Origin: an uncultured Armatimonadota bacterium
Lineage (GTDB): Bacteria > Armatimonadota > Fimbriimonadia > Fimbriimonadales > Fimbriimonadaceae
Direction of reading: 5' to 3'
Assembly (NCBI GenBank): GCA_903927025.1
Contig: CAIYLG010000034.1
Location: 16,906-80,905, forward strand
Length of the DNA: 64,000 nucleotides
Below the pieces are notes generated by a model. That model worked only from the letters and a program-made list of their open reading frames with translations, was not told the DNA's origin and ran no database searches. The translations under genes were made by a program, and so were the position numbers. Positions 46,523 through 55,906 of the stretch are shown here, in pieces. Position 1 is the stretch's first letter; the number at the start of each line of letters is the position of its first letter.

Positions 46523-48151
46523 CTATTTGTCGCGCTTCGCCTGGGGCTCGAGGCACATGCAGGAGGTGCTTATCGTCACGTCAGAGTCTTTCCACTCTCG
46601 TTTGAAAAGTGCCTCGAATTTCTTCGCTTCCCTGTTCTTGCCTTGACCGCGCAGACTCTTTGACAGGCCCATCAATGCCCAGCCATCGTTGGGCGTTCTC
46701 CGAAGCTGCTCTCGGAACACTGGCTCTGCATCTGAGACTCGTCCGAAGAGGAGGAGAGCGGCACCCAGCGCATGGCGTGCGGGCATAAGCCATGAAGGTG
46801 GCTCGCTGTAGCTCAGGCCATCTTCAAGCGAAACAGCCAATCCAAGCTCCTTCATCCCTTCCGGTCTTGTGGATTCCTCGCGTATCAGAAGCTCCCCATG
46901 ACACAGATGCTTTTCAACTTCTAGGATGTTGATGAACAGGTTTACGCCATCGCCGAGATCGGCAGGAACGCGCGCTTCCGATTCGATAAGCTTTTCGTAG
47001 CACTGTTTTGCAGCCTCCGATTGCCCCAGAGCGCTGTGCGCCACAGTTTGAGCGCCCAGCAACATCGTCTGCGAAACAGGCAAATTCGCAGGAAATGGTT
47101 CTTCCGCGAGGATTTCGTCCCAATGGCCAAACTGCTGGAGCACGGTAACGGGCATGGCAAGGTCGCCGTCCATATCCGTGCCATTCTTGGCCATCCATTC
47201 TCGGGAAAAGCCCTTGGTATCGAGCGCTGACAGTGCCAGTTTGCTACGGCCTTTCATACCGGCGGCAAACGCGAGTGCCTCTCCGTAGTGATCCACGTTA
47301 GGGAAGGAAGGCTTGGTTTTTCCGCGCTCGAGCATGTAGTCGTTTTCGCGCTTAATCGCCCTGATATTTGCGTCGATTGCCTTGTCCCACTGGCCTACTC
47401 GGGCGTAGATGTGGCAAGGCATATGCTGCATGTGCCCAAGATCCGGCATCAGGCCCTCTAAGGTGTTGGCCGCCTTAAGTGCCCTCTCGGGGTGGGGAGA
47501 GGCCTCCACCGCGTGGATAAAGACATGAAGTGCCATCGGGTGGTTTGGCTTTAGTTTGAGACACTGCTCAAGAGCTGCAATGGCCTCAAGAGTGCCCGCC
47601 AAAGGTTGACCGTCTGGCGACCACTGCTTCCAGGGGTGCTCGTCAATCAGGGCTTCGGCAAACATCGCGCCAACGTCGGGGTCTTTAGGATGCGCCTGCC
47701 AAATTCGCCGCATTGCTCCAGAGTAGTTGGCATTGAGCAGACTGCGATCCTTTGGGGCGGGGAAAGCAAAACGTTGTCGCTGGGCAGCAATCAGTTCTCG
47801 CTCCAAAGGTGTTGCGTCAGCGGCACTGTCAGCCTGGTCTAATGCGGCTAAGGCGGATTTTGCTGAATCATCATCTACGTGCGGGGAATTAATGTCTGGG
47901 CCATAAGAAAATGCCACGCCCCAGTAGGCCATAGCGCAGTCTTTGTCCAGCTCTGCTGCGCGTTTAAACGACCTCATCGCCGTAAAATATTGGTAGCCGT
48001 ACAGGCAGGCCATCCCTTGGTCGAAGTATTTTTGAGCAACCGGGTTGGTTGTGCTCGTCGCACGATGGTATCCACCCAAGTGCTCTAGGAGGGCTTCCGG
48101 CTTAGGTGGAGTCTGGGTTAAAAGGACAAGGGACAGCACTGTTCCAACCAT
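46523..48151 (-). CDS. Exported TPR-repeat protein
   Basis: 542 residues. A short signal (MVGTVLSLVLLTQTPP) is followed by TPR units: AMRSFKRAAELDKDCAMAY, AIAALEQCLKLKPNHPMAL, GQWDKAIDANIRAIKREND and, near the end, PVFREQLRRTPNDGWALMG. His-rich stretches (MQHMPCHIYAR) recur in this kind of protein. Such proteins have no known activity; they probably bind partners in the periplasm. The start 15 codons into the open frame is chosen because it gives the signal peptide. Confidence 0.78.
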   Translation of the reverse strand: MVGTVLSLVLLTQTPPKPEALLEHLGGYHRATSTTNPVAQKYFDQGMACLYGYQYFTAMRSFKRAAELDKDCAMAYWGVAFSYGPDINSPHVDDDSAKSALAALDQADSAADATPLERELIAAQRQRFAFPAPKDRSLLNANYSGAMRRIWQAHPKDPDVGAMFAEALIDEHPWKQWSPDGQPLAGTLEAIAALEQCLKLKPNHPMALHVFIHAVEASPHPERALKAANTLEGLMPDLGHMQHMPCHIYARVGQWDKAIDANIRAIKRENDYMLERGKTKPSFPNVDHYGEALAFAAGMKGRSKLALSALDTKGFSREWMAKNGTDMDGDLAMPVTVLQQFGHWDEILAEEPFPANLPVSQTMLLGAQTVAHSALGQSEAAKQCYEKLIESEARVPADLGDGVNLFINILEVEKHLCHGELLIREESTRPEGMKELGLAVSLEDGLSYSEPPSWLMPARHALGAALLLFGRVSDAEPVFREQLRRTPNDGWALMGLSKSLRGQGKNREAKKFEALFKREWKDSDVTISTSCMCLEPQAKRDK

Positions 48152-48366
48152 GCGAGCATGATACTCATTAAGGCTTTCGCAGAAGTATTGACTCAATGTA
48201 GCTGGGGATTTTGGAGGAGTTGATCGGGACTGATGGTGAGCCGATTACGCGCGAAGGGTATCAATATTTCGCTCCTGTCTATTTCGGCTTCGTTCAGAGC
48301 CCTATGGGCAGCGACTTCCGGCAGGAACTGCTTGCCGATAGACCTCGATCCAACCTGCGCAACGCC

Positions 48367-50205
48367 CTAATCGTTGAGTTCAAGCTCTGCGAGAACTTTC
48401 CCCGTTAGCGCGTTGATTCGATAGATTTCCTTCGCTTGAGGAATATCTGAAACGAGAAGAACGCCTTCCCGGATTTCCCCTTTACTAAGAAGCCACTCTC
48501 GATAGACGCCTCCCAGTAACCCAGACTGAAGGGGCGGGGTGACGAGGTCATCACCGATTCTGACAACCACATTTCCCTTGCAGAACTCGGTGACTTCTCC
48601 TCGCTCGTTCCACAACAGCACTTCGTCAAGCACAGAGCCGCGCAGGTGCCTTTCATAGATCTTGCGCCGAGTCGATTTCACCGCCAAGCTCGGATCCTCA
48701 GAAGCCACTGGAGACAGTGCTAGCGCAAATCGAAGCAGTTCGGGCACGTTTCCAAGCGGAACGTTTGTTATGGAGATCTTCCCATCTGCGAAGAGACTCA
48801 GCTTGATCCGAGCAGGATCGGTCAGGTCGTCCAGTTCCTTGTGAAGCAAGTTTTCCGCAGCTTGCGGGTCAAAGGGGATTCCAAACTGCGCGGCAGCCGC
48901 ACATAGCCGTTTCAGGTGAAGTGGAAGGAGCCGGCCTTCATTTCGGGGTGGCCAATGGATCGTCTCGAACAGGCCAAATTCGAGACTTGAGCGATTGAGC
49001 ACCACAGCCTTAAGCGCGTTCTCCGCCCATTCTGCTTCAGACGAAGAGTCCCACACGATGCCGCTGCCAACTCCATATTTGAGGACCTCGCCGGGGCGTT
49101 GAGAAATTGTTCGGATCGCTACAGAGAATCTGGACGATCTTTGTGGGCCCAGGATCCCGATCGCTCCCGTGTAGATTCCTCGGGGAGTGTCTTCCAGACG
49201 GTGGATGATGCGCATGGTGGACACCTTTGGCGCTCCGACAATTGAGGCGCAGGGGAATAGGGCGTCAAAAACTTCGAGAGCCGAGCCGTTGAATTTAGCC
49301 TCGACTGTCGACGTCATTTGGAGGACAGTGGAGAGCTGCTCCACATCGAATAGGGAAGGAACGGTGACGCTTCCGATGTCGGCGATTCGCCCAAGGTCAT
49401 TGCGGATCATGTCGACAACCATGAGGTTTTCGGCACGGTTCTTTTCGGATGCCTTCAGCGCTCCTGCGTGCTTGTTCGTTTCTCGAGGGGTCGCGCCAAG
49501 CGGTGCAGTCCCCTTCATTGGCTTGCACCTGACCACGCCATTTGACTGGTCGAAAAACAGCTCAGGTGACAGGGAAGCTAGGTTGATAGGCGCAGAAAGG
49601 AACAGGCTGGCATAGGCGGGTGGGTCATCCGCCGCGAGCCGTGCGAATAGGGATGGCAGGTGCTGTTGATACGGGCAGGATAGCCGAAAAGTCAGGTTCA
49701 CCTGATAGGTGGTGCCACTTCCGATGAGGTTCCTTGCCTCGTTGAATCGCTCCGTGTAGAGAGATTCGTCCCAACCCGCCTTCCACGCCGGATCGGTGTG
49801 ATCTGGCTGTTTATCAACCAAAAGCTCCTTGTAGAACGCTGGGGGACTGTCGTAAAGATGAAAGATGGCAAGCAGATCCTTGCCATGCGGGTGAACCTCG
49901 AAAGCTGAGTCGAATGAAGGCGCGGCTTCGTAGGCGACACATCCAGCGGCAAATCCACCCGATGCGGTCCATCGATCGACGCGATCGAGGAGCGGTCGAA
50001 CTTCGTCGTGAGCCCAAGCGGCGTGGGTTTCCACCGGAATTGAAAGGACGAGCCACCCCTCGCCTAATCGTGGATGGGCAAAGGCAGTCACGAAGCAGCC
50101 ATCGGAAAGGGTGGAGAGATCCAGGAGCCAGTCGCGCAGAGGATGGTCCCAGGTCTTCCAATCGCTGTCCTGGAATGCGGTTGAGTTCGTAAACGAAGCT
50201 TCCAT
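48367..50205 (-). CDS. pabB: Fused aminodeoxychorismate synthase component I and lyase (PabB-PabC)
   Basis: 612 residues. Residues ~1-370 are a chorismate-binding domain: CKPMKGTAPLG, ENLMVVDMIRNDLGRIADIG, CASIVGAPKVSTMRII and GIYTGAIG. Residues ~405-612 are a class IV aminotransferase fold: FGLFETIHW, KSTRRKIYERHLRG with the likely PLP lysine, and EVLLWNERGEVTEFCKGNVVV. The fused enzyme makes aminodeoxychorismate from chorismate and glutamine-derived ammonia and then releases p-aminobenzoate for folate. The amidotransferase PabA is not in the window. The gene stands alone and diverges from the secreted glycosidase. Confidence 0.92.
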   Translation of the reverse strand: MEASFTNSTAFQDSDWKTWDHPLRDWLLDLSTLSDGCFVTAFAHPRLGEGWLVLSIPVETHAAWAHDEVRPLLDRVDRWTASGGFAAGCVAYEAAPSFDSAFEVHPHGKDLLAIFHLYDSPPAFYKELLVDKQPDHTDPAWKAGWDESLYTERFNEARNLIGSGTTYQVNLTFRLSCPYQQHLPSLFARLAADDPPAYASLFLSAPINLASLSPELFFDQSNGVVRCKPMKGTAPLGATPRETNKHAGALKASEKNRAENLMVVDMIRNDLGRIADIGSVTVPSLFDVEQLSTVLQMTSTVEAKFNGSALEVFDALFPCASIVGAPKVSTMRIIHRLEDTPRGIYTGAIGILGPQRSSRFSVAIRTISQRPGEVLKYGVGSGIVWDSSSEAEWAENALKAVVLNRSSLEFGLFETIHWPPRNEGRLLPLHLKRLCAAAAQFGIPFDPQAAENLLHKELDDLTDPARIKLSLFADGKISITNVPLGNVPELLRFALALSPVASEDPSLAVKSTRRKIYERHLRGSVLDEVLLWNERGEVTEFCKGNVVVRIGDDLVTPPLQSGLLGGVYREWLLSKGEIREGVLLVSDIPQAKEIYRINALTGKVLAELELND

Positions 50206-50295
50206 CCCGTGTCTGCATGCCCCACGCTGGTCGAAGGTCGGGTGCAGTGGAAGTGTAGCGCACTGGGACTGACAATCAATAATTCGTTATTCACC

Positions 50296-50321
50296 TAAAA
50301 TGTAACAGGGCATCGATGCCC
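50296..50321 (+). promoter_or_regulatory. -10 box followed by a perfect 14-bp palindrome
   Basis: TAAAAT (50296-50301) is followed by GGGCATCGATGCCC (50308-50321), a perfect palindrome at the expected transcription start of the glycosidase gene at 50334. A dimeric regulator binding there would block initiation. The -35 region is unclear. Confidence 0.4.
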
Positions 50322-50333
50322 ACCTGACAGCTT

Positions 50334-52097
50334 ATGATCACCACCTTCATCGCGGCACTGCTCTTCCAAACACCCACTCCAGTTCAGGTCAAGCAGGTGT
50401 CGGGACACTGGACTTTGACGGTAAGTGGCAAGCCGTTTACGGTCAAAGGGGCAGGAGGCAACGGATCTTGGCCCATGCTCGTTGCCGCCGGTGGAAATTC
50501 GGTGCGAACGTGGGGTGCGGACGACATTGAAGCCGACCTCGCCAAGGCCCAAAAGGCCGGCGTCAAGGTGATGGTTGGCATTTGGCTGGGGCACAAAGAG
50601 CACGGATTCAAATATGACGACCCGGCTCAGGTGACCAAGCAGTATGAGCAGGCCAAGGCCGTGATTCAGAAGTACAAGAACAACCCGGCGATTCTCATGT
50701 GGGGCATCGGCAATGAGATGGAAGGGTACGACCAAGGCGACGACCCCAACATTTGGATTGCGGTGGAAGACATCGCCCATATGGCCCATAAGCTGGACCC
50801 GAACCACCCGACTGCTACTGTGATTGCGGAGATTGGCGGCAAGAAGGTGCCTGCGATTCACAACCTTTGCCCCAGTATCGATATCGTCGGGATCAACAGC
50901 TACGGCGGTGCTTCGAGCATCTACGATCGATATGTGAAGCAGGGCGGGACCAAGCCCTACATCATCACCGAGTGTGGACCTCCGGGAGCCTGGGAATCGA
51001 AAAACACCCCCTGGCAGCGCCCGATTGAACTCACAAGCACAGAGAAGGAAGCCTCTTATGAGCTGGCTTACCGGTCCAACGTGATCAATCACCCAGATTT
51101 GTGCCTCGGCTGCTTCTCTTTCCTCTGGAGCCACAAGCAGGAGGCAACCGCGACGTGGTTTGGCATGTTCCTGGCCGACGGGACCAAGTTGGGAGCTGTA
51201 GACGCCATGCAGAAGGCGTGGTCGGGAAAGCCGGCCGAACATCCTTGTCCACGAATAGACGCGATGTCTGTTGACGGCGACCCAGCGGTTGATCCTGGCG
51301 ACGCACTCAAAGCTCACCTGACCGCCAGCGATCCCAAAGGGGACGTGATTAAGTGCTCATGGAGCCTGGTGAGCGATAGCGGCGTGATTGGGGTGAATGG
51401 GGATAAAGAAGATATTCCAGACGCCGTTGCCGGTGCAGTTTTAAGCTCGACGAACAGCTCCGCCGAGATCAAAATGCCGAAGACTCCGGGTGCGTACCGC
51501 CTCTTCGTGGTGGTTCGAAATCAGCATGGTGGGGCCGCGGTGGCCAATGTTCCGGTGCGCGTCCGAGGTGCCGTTCCCGTTGCGATTGGCGCGAAGGCAA
51601 AGCTTCCAATGGTCGTCTACTCCAACGGCAGCACGGACCTGCCCTTCACACCCGCCGGCTGGATGGGCTCCACCGGGAACATGAAGCTGGAAATGAATTC
51701 GTCTGACACCTCTCACGCCGGCACCAAGTGCATTCGTTGGGACTACAAGGCAAATGAGGGTTGGGGCGGCATCGCCTGGCAAAGCCCAGAAGGGGACTGG
51801 GGAGACAAGCCCGGCGGATACGACCTAACCGGCGCCAAGAAGCTCACCGTCTGGGCGAAGGGGCTCGTCGGCGGAGAGCAGGTCACCTTCAGCCTTGGCA
51901 TCATCAAGAACGACAAGAAGTACTTCGACACCGCGATCGTGAACGGCGACAAGCATGAACTCACCCAGTCATGGCAGAAGTTCGAACTCAGCCTGACGGG
52001 CAAAGACCTGACCCGGATCAAGACCGGATTGGTGATGGTCATTGCCAGCCAAGGAAGAGCGGCAACGGTCTATCTTGACGACATCAAGATAGAGTAG
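50334..52097 (+). CDS. Secreted TIM-barrel glycoside hydrolase with accessory beta domains
   Basis: 587 residues. A short signal (MITTFIAALLFQTP) is followed by a GH2/GH5-like barrel (~20-310): GGNSVRTWGADDIEADLAKA, acid/base Glu in MWGIGNEMEG and likely nucleophile Glu in IITECGPPG. A PKD/Ig-like domain (~315-420) and a carbohydrate-binding-like jelly roll (~430-587) complete it. The barrel resembles glycosidases acting on beta-linked glucans or mannans, but the substrate is not evident. A 340-codon open frame on the opposite strand is a shadow of this gene. Confidence 0.82.
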   Translation: MITTFIAALLFQTPTPVQVKQVSGHWTLTVSGKPFTVKGAGGNGSWPMLVAAGGNSVRTWGADDIEADLAKAQKAGVKVMVGIWLGHKEHGFKYDDPAQVTKQYEQAKAVIQKYKNNPAILMWGIGNEMEGYDQGDDPNIWIAVEDIAHMAHKLDPNHPTATVIAEIGGKKVPAIHNLCPSIDIVGINSYGGASSIYDRYVKQGGTKPYIITECGPPGAWESKNTPWQRPIELTSTEKEASYELAYRSNVINHPDLCLGCFSFLWSHKQEATATWFGMFLADGTKLGAVDAMQKAWSGKPAEHPCPRIDAMSVDGDPAVDPGDALKAHLTASDPKGDVIKCSWSLVSDSGVIGVNGDKEDIPDAVAGAVLSSTNSSAEIKMPKTPGAYRLFVVVRNQHGGAAVANVPVRVRGAVPVAIGAKAKLPMVVYSNGSTDLPFTPAGWMGSTGNMKLEMNSSDTSHAGTKCIRWDYKANEGWGGIAWQSPEGDWGDKPGGYDLTGAKKLTVWAKGLVGGEQVTFSLGIIKNDKKYFDTAIVNGDKHELTQSWQKFELSLTGKDLTRIKTGLVMVIASQGRAATVYLDDIKIE

Positions 52098-52129
52098 GTC
52101 TGCGTTTACCGGCTAATGGGTGAGGAACT

Positions 52130-53371
52130 TTAGCGATCCGGGTGACCGAGAACGATCGCGGCGTTGATTCCGCCAAAGCCGAAGGAGTTGCTGAGAATCA
52201 CTTCCGGTTCGGCTGCGCGACCGTGATGGGGAATGTAGTCCAAATCAAGCCCCGCTTGCGGCTGGTCGAGATTGATCGTCGGAGGTAAGTGCCTATGGCC
52301 AAAAGTCATGGCGCAAATCGCCGCTTCGATGGCACCGGTTGCACCCAGACTATGTCCATGCATGGGTTTGGTGGCGCTCACCGGCATGCTGTCCGCATGT
52401 TTTCCAAAGACGTTCTTAATTGCCTTTGTCTCTGACGAATCATTGAGGGGCGTGGAACTTCCATGGGCGTTGACGTAGGAGATATCGCTTGGCGAGATTC
52501 CTGCGTTGGCTATCGCTCGCTTCATGGCTAATGTCGCCTTTTCGCCATCCGCGCGTGGGGCCGTCATGTGGCTTCCATCGTTCGAAAGACCGAACCCGCA
52601 CAACTCGGCATAGATTTTTGCGCCACGGCGTACAGCATGCTCGCGCTCCTCAAGAACAAGAATTGCAGAGCCTTCTGCCATCACAAAGCCATCCCGGTCT
52701 TTGTCGAAGGGGCGACAGGCATGCTCTGGATCGTGGTTGCGAGTGGTCATTGCCCGGATCAGGGCAAATGCTCCAAAGGTCAGAGGAAACAGAGGTGCCT
52801 CCGCGCCGCCCGCCAACATTACATCCACATCGCCGCGCTGGATTGCGTTTAAAGCGTTGCCCATCGCGATAGGGGAAGATGCACAGGAGTCGGAGTTCGC
52901 CGTGTTGTATCCATAAAGGCCGAGTTCGATTGCAATATTGCACGATCCTGCACCGCCGAATACGGATAGCGCCAAAGATGGATTCACCGCCCGAAGGCCG
53001 CCTGCCAGATAGTGGTGCATCGCCTCTTCTGCCGCTTCAATCCCTCCTAGAGCGGTACCCAGACAAACTCCGGTGCGGTCAGGATCTATCTCTGAAGTGG
53101 AGAGGGACGCATCCTCCATCGCAAGCAGAGCTGCAACCACCGCAAGGCGAGAAAAGCGATCCAGCCGCTTCATCCTTTTGGGGTCGATGTAGGTTTCAGG
53201 TTGGAAGTCTGGAATCTCAGCAGCGACGTGACAGTTAAATGGCGTGGGATCGAAATGCGTGATCAACGCCACTGCGGACTTTTCGCGCTTCACGCCCGCC
53301 CATAGCCCTTTGGCACCGGTTCCGATCGGCGTAACCGCTCCAATGCCGGTGATCACCACGCGGCGCTTCAC
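52130..53371 (-). CDS. Beta-ketoacyl-ACP synthase II-type ketosynthase (FabF-like)
   Basis: 413 residues, the normal KAS length. The catalytic Cys163 lies in NSDSCASSPIA, where most FabF proteins read ACAxG; the two histidines are in VNAHGSSTPLND (~300) and KPMHGHSLGATG (~337). It condenses an acyl primer with malonyl-ACP. The start overlaps the SRPBCC gene by four bases and it is the last gene of a four-gene unit with a cyclase-like protein, an oxidoreductase and a methyltransferase. That setting suggests specialised ketide synthesis rather than housekeeping fatty-acid elongation; no ACP gene lies near. Confidence 0.88.
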   Translation of the reverse strand: MKRRVVITGIGAVTPIGTGAKGLWAGVKREKSAVALITHFDPTPFNCHVAAEIPDFQPETYIDPKRMKRLDRFSRLAVVAALLAMEDASLSTSEIDPDRTGVCLGTALGGIEAAEEAMHHYLAGGLRAVNPSLALSVFGGAGSCNIAIELGLYGYNTANSDSCASSPIAMGNALNAIQRGDVDVMLAGGAEAPLFPLTFGAFALIRAMTTRNHDPEHACRPFDKDRDGFVMAEGSAILVLEEREHAVRRGAKIYAELCGFGLSNDGSHMTAPRADGEKATLAMKRAIANAGISPSDISYVNAHGSSTPLNDSSETKAIKNVFGKHADSMPVSATKPMHGHSLGATGAIEAAICAMTFGHRHLPPTINLDQPQAGLDLDYIPHHGRAAEPEVILSNSFGFGGINAAIVLGHPDR

Positions 53372-53820
53372 CGAAGGGCCTCCGCTTCGACGAGCGTCTT
53401 GAGGGTGCTCAATGTCTTACTGGCAATTGCGGAGACGAAGAGCGGACCGATGATCCGATCGGAGTACGCAGGACCGAGTCGGTGGATGAGTTGATGAGAG
53501 ATCGTGGCATGCACGGTTTCGCCGTCCGCTTGAAGTTTCCATTCCACCTTCATCCCGCGGGCCGGACCTGCCAGGTGAACAAAATGAATTGTCCATTCAT
53601 CGGGAAGCACCACTTGACGCGCTACCCATTGGCAGGGCCAAAGAATGGGTCCAAAATCTCGAACGCAGTGCATTGCAACGATGCGTGATTCTTCCGAATC
53701 GCTTATGACAGATACGCGGCGGTAGTGCGGCAACAGGCTTGGCCAATCTTCGACCCTCCAGGCAAATTCAAATACTCGGTGAATGGGGCCGCGAATCTTT
53801 ATGGAATTGAGAGTGTTCAT
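53368..53820 (-). CDS. SRPBCC-fold (aromatase/cyclase-like) protein
   Basis: 150 residues. A helix-grip fold is suggested by the opening IKIRGPIHRVFEFAWRVEDW and PSLLPHYRRVSVI, the central strands and the long C-terminal helix (FVSAIASKTLSTLKTLVEA). The pattern VFEFAxxVExWPxxLPHY is that of polyketide cyclases and coenzyme Q-binding-like proteins. Overlaps by four bases link it to the oxidoreductase before and the ketosynthase after. It may close or aromatise a ring made by the ketosynthase; that role follows from context only. Confidence 0.75.
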   Translation of the reverse strand: MNTLNSIKIRGPIHRVFEFAWRVEDWPSLLPHYRRVSVISDSEESRIVAMHCVRDFGPILWPCQWVARQVVLPDEWTIHFVHLAGPARGMKVEWKLQADGETVHATISHQLIHRLGPAYSDRIIGPLFVSAIASKTLSTLKTLVEAEALR

Positions 53821-55016
53821 CGAAATGAGGGGATTAGGGCGCCGGCGACAACCAGCGGGGAGTAGAGTGCGCGCGACGGAAGAACATCCACGAGGACCCC
53901 AAAGAGTCTCTCGGCTGCTCGTGGCTGGTGTCTAAGGTTTCGGATCGCCAGGTCGATCATCCATGGTCTGTTGACAAAGGCTTGGACCAGATCACATGCG
54001 GCATATCGGCCGTTCAGCTCTCTCCGCGCAGATCCGTACGATGCGAGCGACGCGGTGCTGACATCACCTTTTTTCAGCGCAGTTCGAGCGGTATCTGCTG
54101 CCAGCAAGGCTCCAGCGAGCGCATGGTGAACGCCTTCACCCGTAAACGGGTCCACAAATCTTGCGGCATCGCCCACAAACAGCACACCATCGTCGAATGC
54201 GCGTGAAAGCTTGTGTCCAAACGAGGGAATCGTCTGCATTCCCGAGAGGGCGGCTCCATCGAGCATGCTGGGCAACCCAGGAAGGGTGAGAACCATTTGG
54301 GTAAGGAATGCCTCCTGACCTAAACAGAGGGCCTCTGAAGCACTGGTTGGAACGACTGCGCTGAGTACGGCCTGACCACCGGCCTGAAGTGCGAATCCAG
54401 CGACTCCCCACGTACCATTGCGCGCCGGATACATGTGGACAACTCCGGCCTTCGCCCGGGTCACCCCGGAGAAGTGGGCAACAATTCCGATTCGCTTCAA
54501 TCTGGGGATAGATTTGACTAGCCCCCGCTGGCGGGCAACCAGGCTGTTCGATCCATCACAGGCGATCACGAGGCGACTTTCACAAGCGAAAGGCTCCCCA
54601 TCCAGCGTCTGGCCCTCGAGGCTAGTTGAGGTCAGTTTGCGGACGTTTGCCCCAGCATGAATTTCAACCCCCGCGCCCTTTGCTGCCTCCAACAGTAGGG
54701 CGTCCGTGCGAATGCGTGGGAGTGAGTAACCTATCGTCGGCTCGCCTTGTGCATCTAGAAGAGGCACGGTGAGTGCTTCCCCAGTCGGAGGGATCAGCGA
54801 GGCGTGCATCATCGGACTCGCGTCCTTCGGCAACTCGACACCAAACTCAGCGCTAAGCAGACGGGCGGCCTCAGGGTTTAAGAATTCTCCACAGGGTTTG
54901 GACTTTGGTGACGCCGCCCGGTCAAACAGAGCGACTTCGTAACCCATTTCGGCGAGCCGAAGCGCGGTGGACGATCCCGCAGGGCCGCCTCCAATCACTG
55001 CGATATCAACTTTCAT
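53817..55016 (-). CDS. FAD-dependent oxidoreductase (geranylgeranyl-reductase/aromatic-hydroxylase-like)
   Basis: 399 residues. The dinucleotide site is VDIAVIGGGPAGSSTALRLA, followed by KPCGEFLNPEAARLL, and the second FAD motif is LFVGDAARFVDPFTGEGVHHAL. These are typical of the geranylgeranyl reductase and FAD monooxygenase group. The start is the ATG at 55016, which overlaps the methyltransferase stop by four bases; longer in-frame versions would run into that gene. In related clusters such enzymes hydroxylate or reduce a ketide or quinone product. Confidence 0.85.
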   Translation of the reverse strand: MKVDIAVIGGGPAGSSTALRLAEMGYEVALFDRAASPKSKPCGEFLNPEAARLLSAEFGVELPKDASPMMHASLIPPTGEALTVPLLDAQGEPTIGYSLPRIRTDALLLEAAKGAGVEIHAGANVRKLTSTSLEGQTLDGEPFACESRLVIACDGSNSLVARQRGLVKSIPRLKRIGIVAHFSGVTRAKAGVVHMYPARNGTWGVAGFALQAGGQAVLSAVVPTSASEALCLGQEAFLTQMVLTLPGLPSMLDGAALSGMQTIPSFGHKLSRAFDDGVLFVGDAARFVDPFTGEGVHHALAGALLAADTARTALKKGDVSTASLASYGSARRELNGRYAACDLVQAFVNRPWMIDLAIRNLRHQPRAAERLFGVLVDVLPSRALYSPLVVAGALIPSFR

Positions 55017-55762
55017 GCCGGCATCTTCACCACGACCAGGGCCGCACGCCAGAAAGGGTGAGCACGAACTTGCACCTGATCGAACCCAGCAAGGGTGCCC
55101 AAGACGCGATATTCCGTAAGAGTCCGCGAGCGCATTACGCTTAGCGGCCCATCGTGCTGAGTGAGACGGTGCATCCTCTTGAGCCTTGTCAGTAGCCAGA
55201 TCAGTACTGCCGGGAGATATGCTCGCCGGAGATCGTTGACGATAAGTGCGCGGCGGGCAACTCGATCCATCTCTTGGAGCGTGCAGATCGCAGTCGCATC
55301 CGAAAAATGGTGAAAAGTGAGCGAGCACGTTACGAAGTCAAAGGAACCATCCGGGAAGGGCAGTTTGGCGGCATCACCCGTCAACAATCTTAAGTCTGGG
55401 TTCCCATTCGCATGGCGTTGGGCGATCTCAATGACGACTTGATTCGTATCGAGTGCGGTTGCCGTTATGCGGCCCCCTTTCGACCTGAATCGCTTGATGA
55501 CCGATAAGGGAATGTCCGCAGTTCCCGCTCCAAGGTCGAGCAGTGTCGCTGATTCTGCGGTAGAAACGAGCGCACCCAGTTCGGATCGAATCACGGCGGT
55601 TCCTCCAAGAAACCGATTGATCCAGCGAATGTCAGAAAAACTCTGATCCAGGTCGGCGACGGAGAGGCCGCTTGAATCAATGAGCTCGGCCCGATGGACC
55701 CTCTGAGGCGTCAGGGAACCTCCCAGCCTCCTAACCCAGAAAACAAAACGAACCCAAGTCAC
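55013..55762 (-). CDS. Class I SAM-dependent methyltransferase
   Basis: 249 residues with motif I LLDLGAGTADIPLSV, an acidic TALDTN after strand 2, LLTGDAAKLPFPDGSFDFV and the later TFHHF. It resembles UbiE-like and polyketide-cluster O- or C-methyltransferases. The GTG at 55762 opens a unit of four genes joined by four-base overlaps. A 17-bp hairpin separates it from the aldo/keto reductase gene upstream. Alternative starts inside the first 30 residues would keep the domain. Confidence 0.85.
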   Translation of the reverse strand: MTWVRFVFWVRRLGGSLTPQRVHRAELIDSSGLSVADLDQSFSDIRWINRFLGGTAVIRSELGALVSTAESATLLDLGAGTADIPLSVIKRFRSKGGRITATALDTNQVVIEIAQRHANGNPDLRLLTGDAAKLPFPDGSFDFVTCSLTFHHFSDATAICTLQEMDRVARRALIVNDLRRAYLPAVLIWLLTRLKRMHRLTQHDGPLSVMRSRTLTEYRVLGTLAGFDQVQVRAHPFWRAALVVVKMPA

Positions 55763-55864
55763 GCCCTGCTTGACCAGGAAATAACCAGGCGTGTTCCTAT
55801 TTCTTTCGAAAAATCAAACCGAGGGGGTGCTCATCCGCCCCAGCCTAATTCGTGCTTTGTCGTT

Positions 55865-55906
55865 CTGGCCCACGATCCCTTACCACGGCAAGGGATCGTG
55901 GGCCAG
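55865..55906 (-). terminator. Perfect 17-bp hairpin over the aldo/keto reductase stop codon
   Basis: CTGGCCCACGATCCCTT (55865-55881) is the exact reverse complement of AAGGGATCGTGGGCCAG (55890-55906), loop of eight bases. It spans the last codons and stop of the aldo/keto reductase gene and precedes the methyltransferase operon. No T-tract follows on the minus strand, so it may act as a block, a processing site or a translation-coupled attenuator instead of a simple terminator. Confidence 0.6.

Noticed and set aside
48211..48408. 65-codon frame from a TTG between the TPR and PabB-PabC genes
   Set aside because: Somewhat protein-like (EPITREGYQYFAPVYFGF) but it overlaps the pabB end, has no recognised family and starts at a weak codon; at most a gene fragment.
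50295..51317. 340-codon open frame antisense to the secreted glycosidase
   Set aside because: Composition follows the codon pattern of the sense gene; no recognisable domain, and the sense protein is clearly real.
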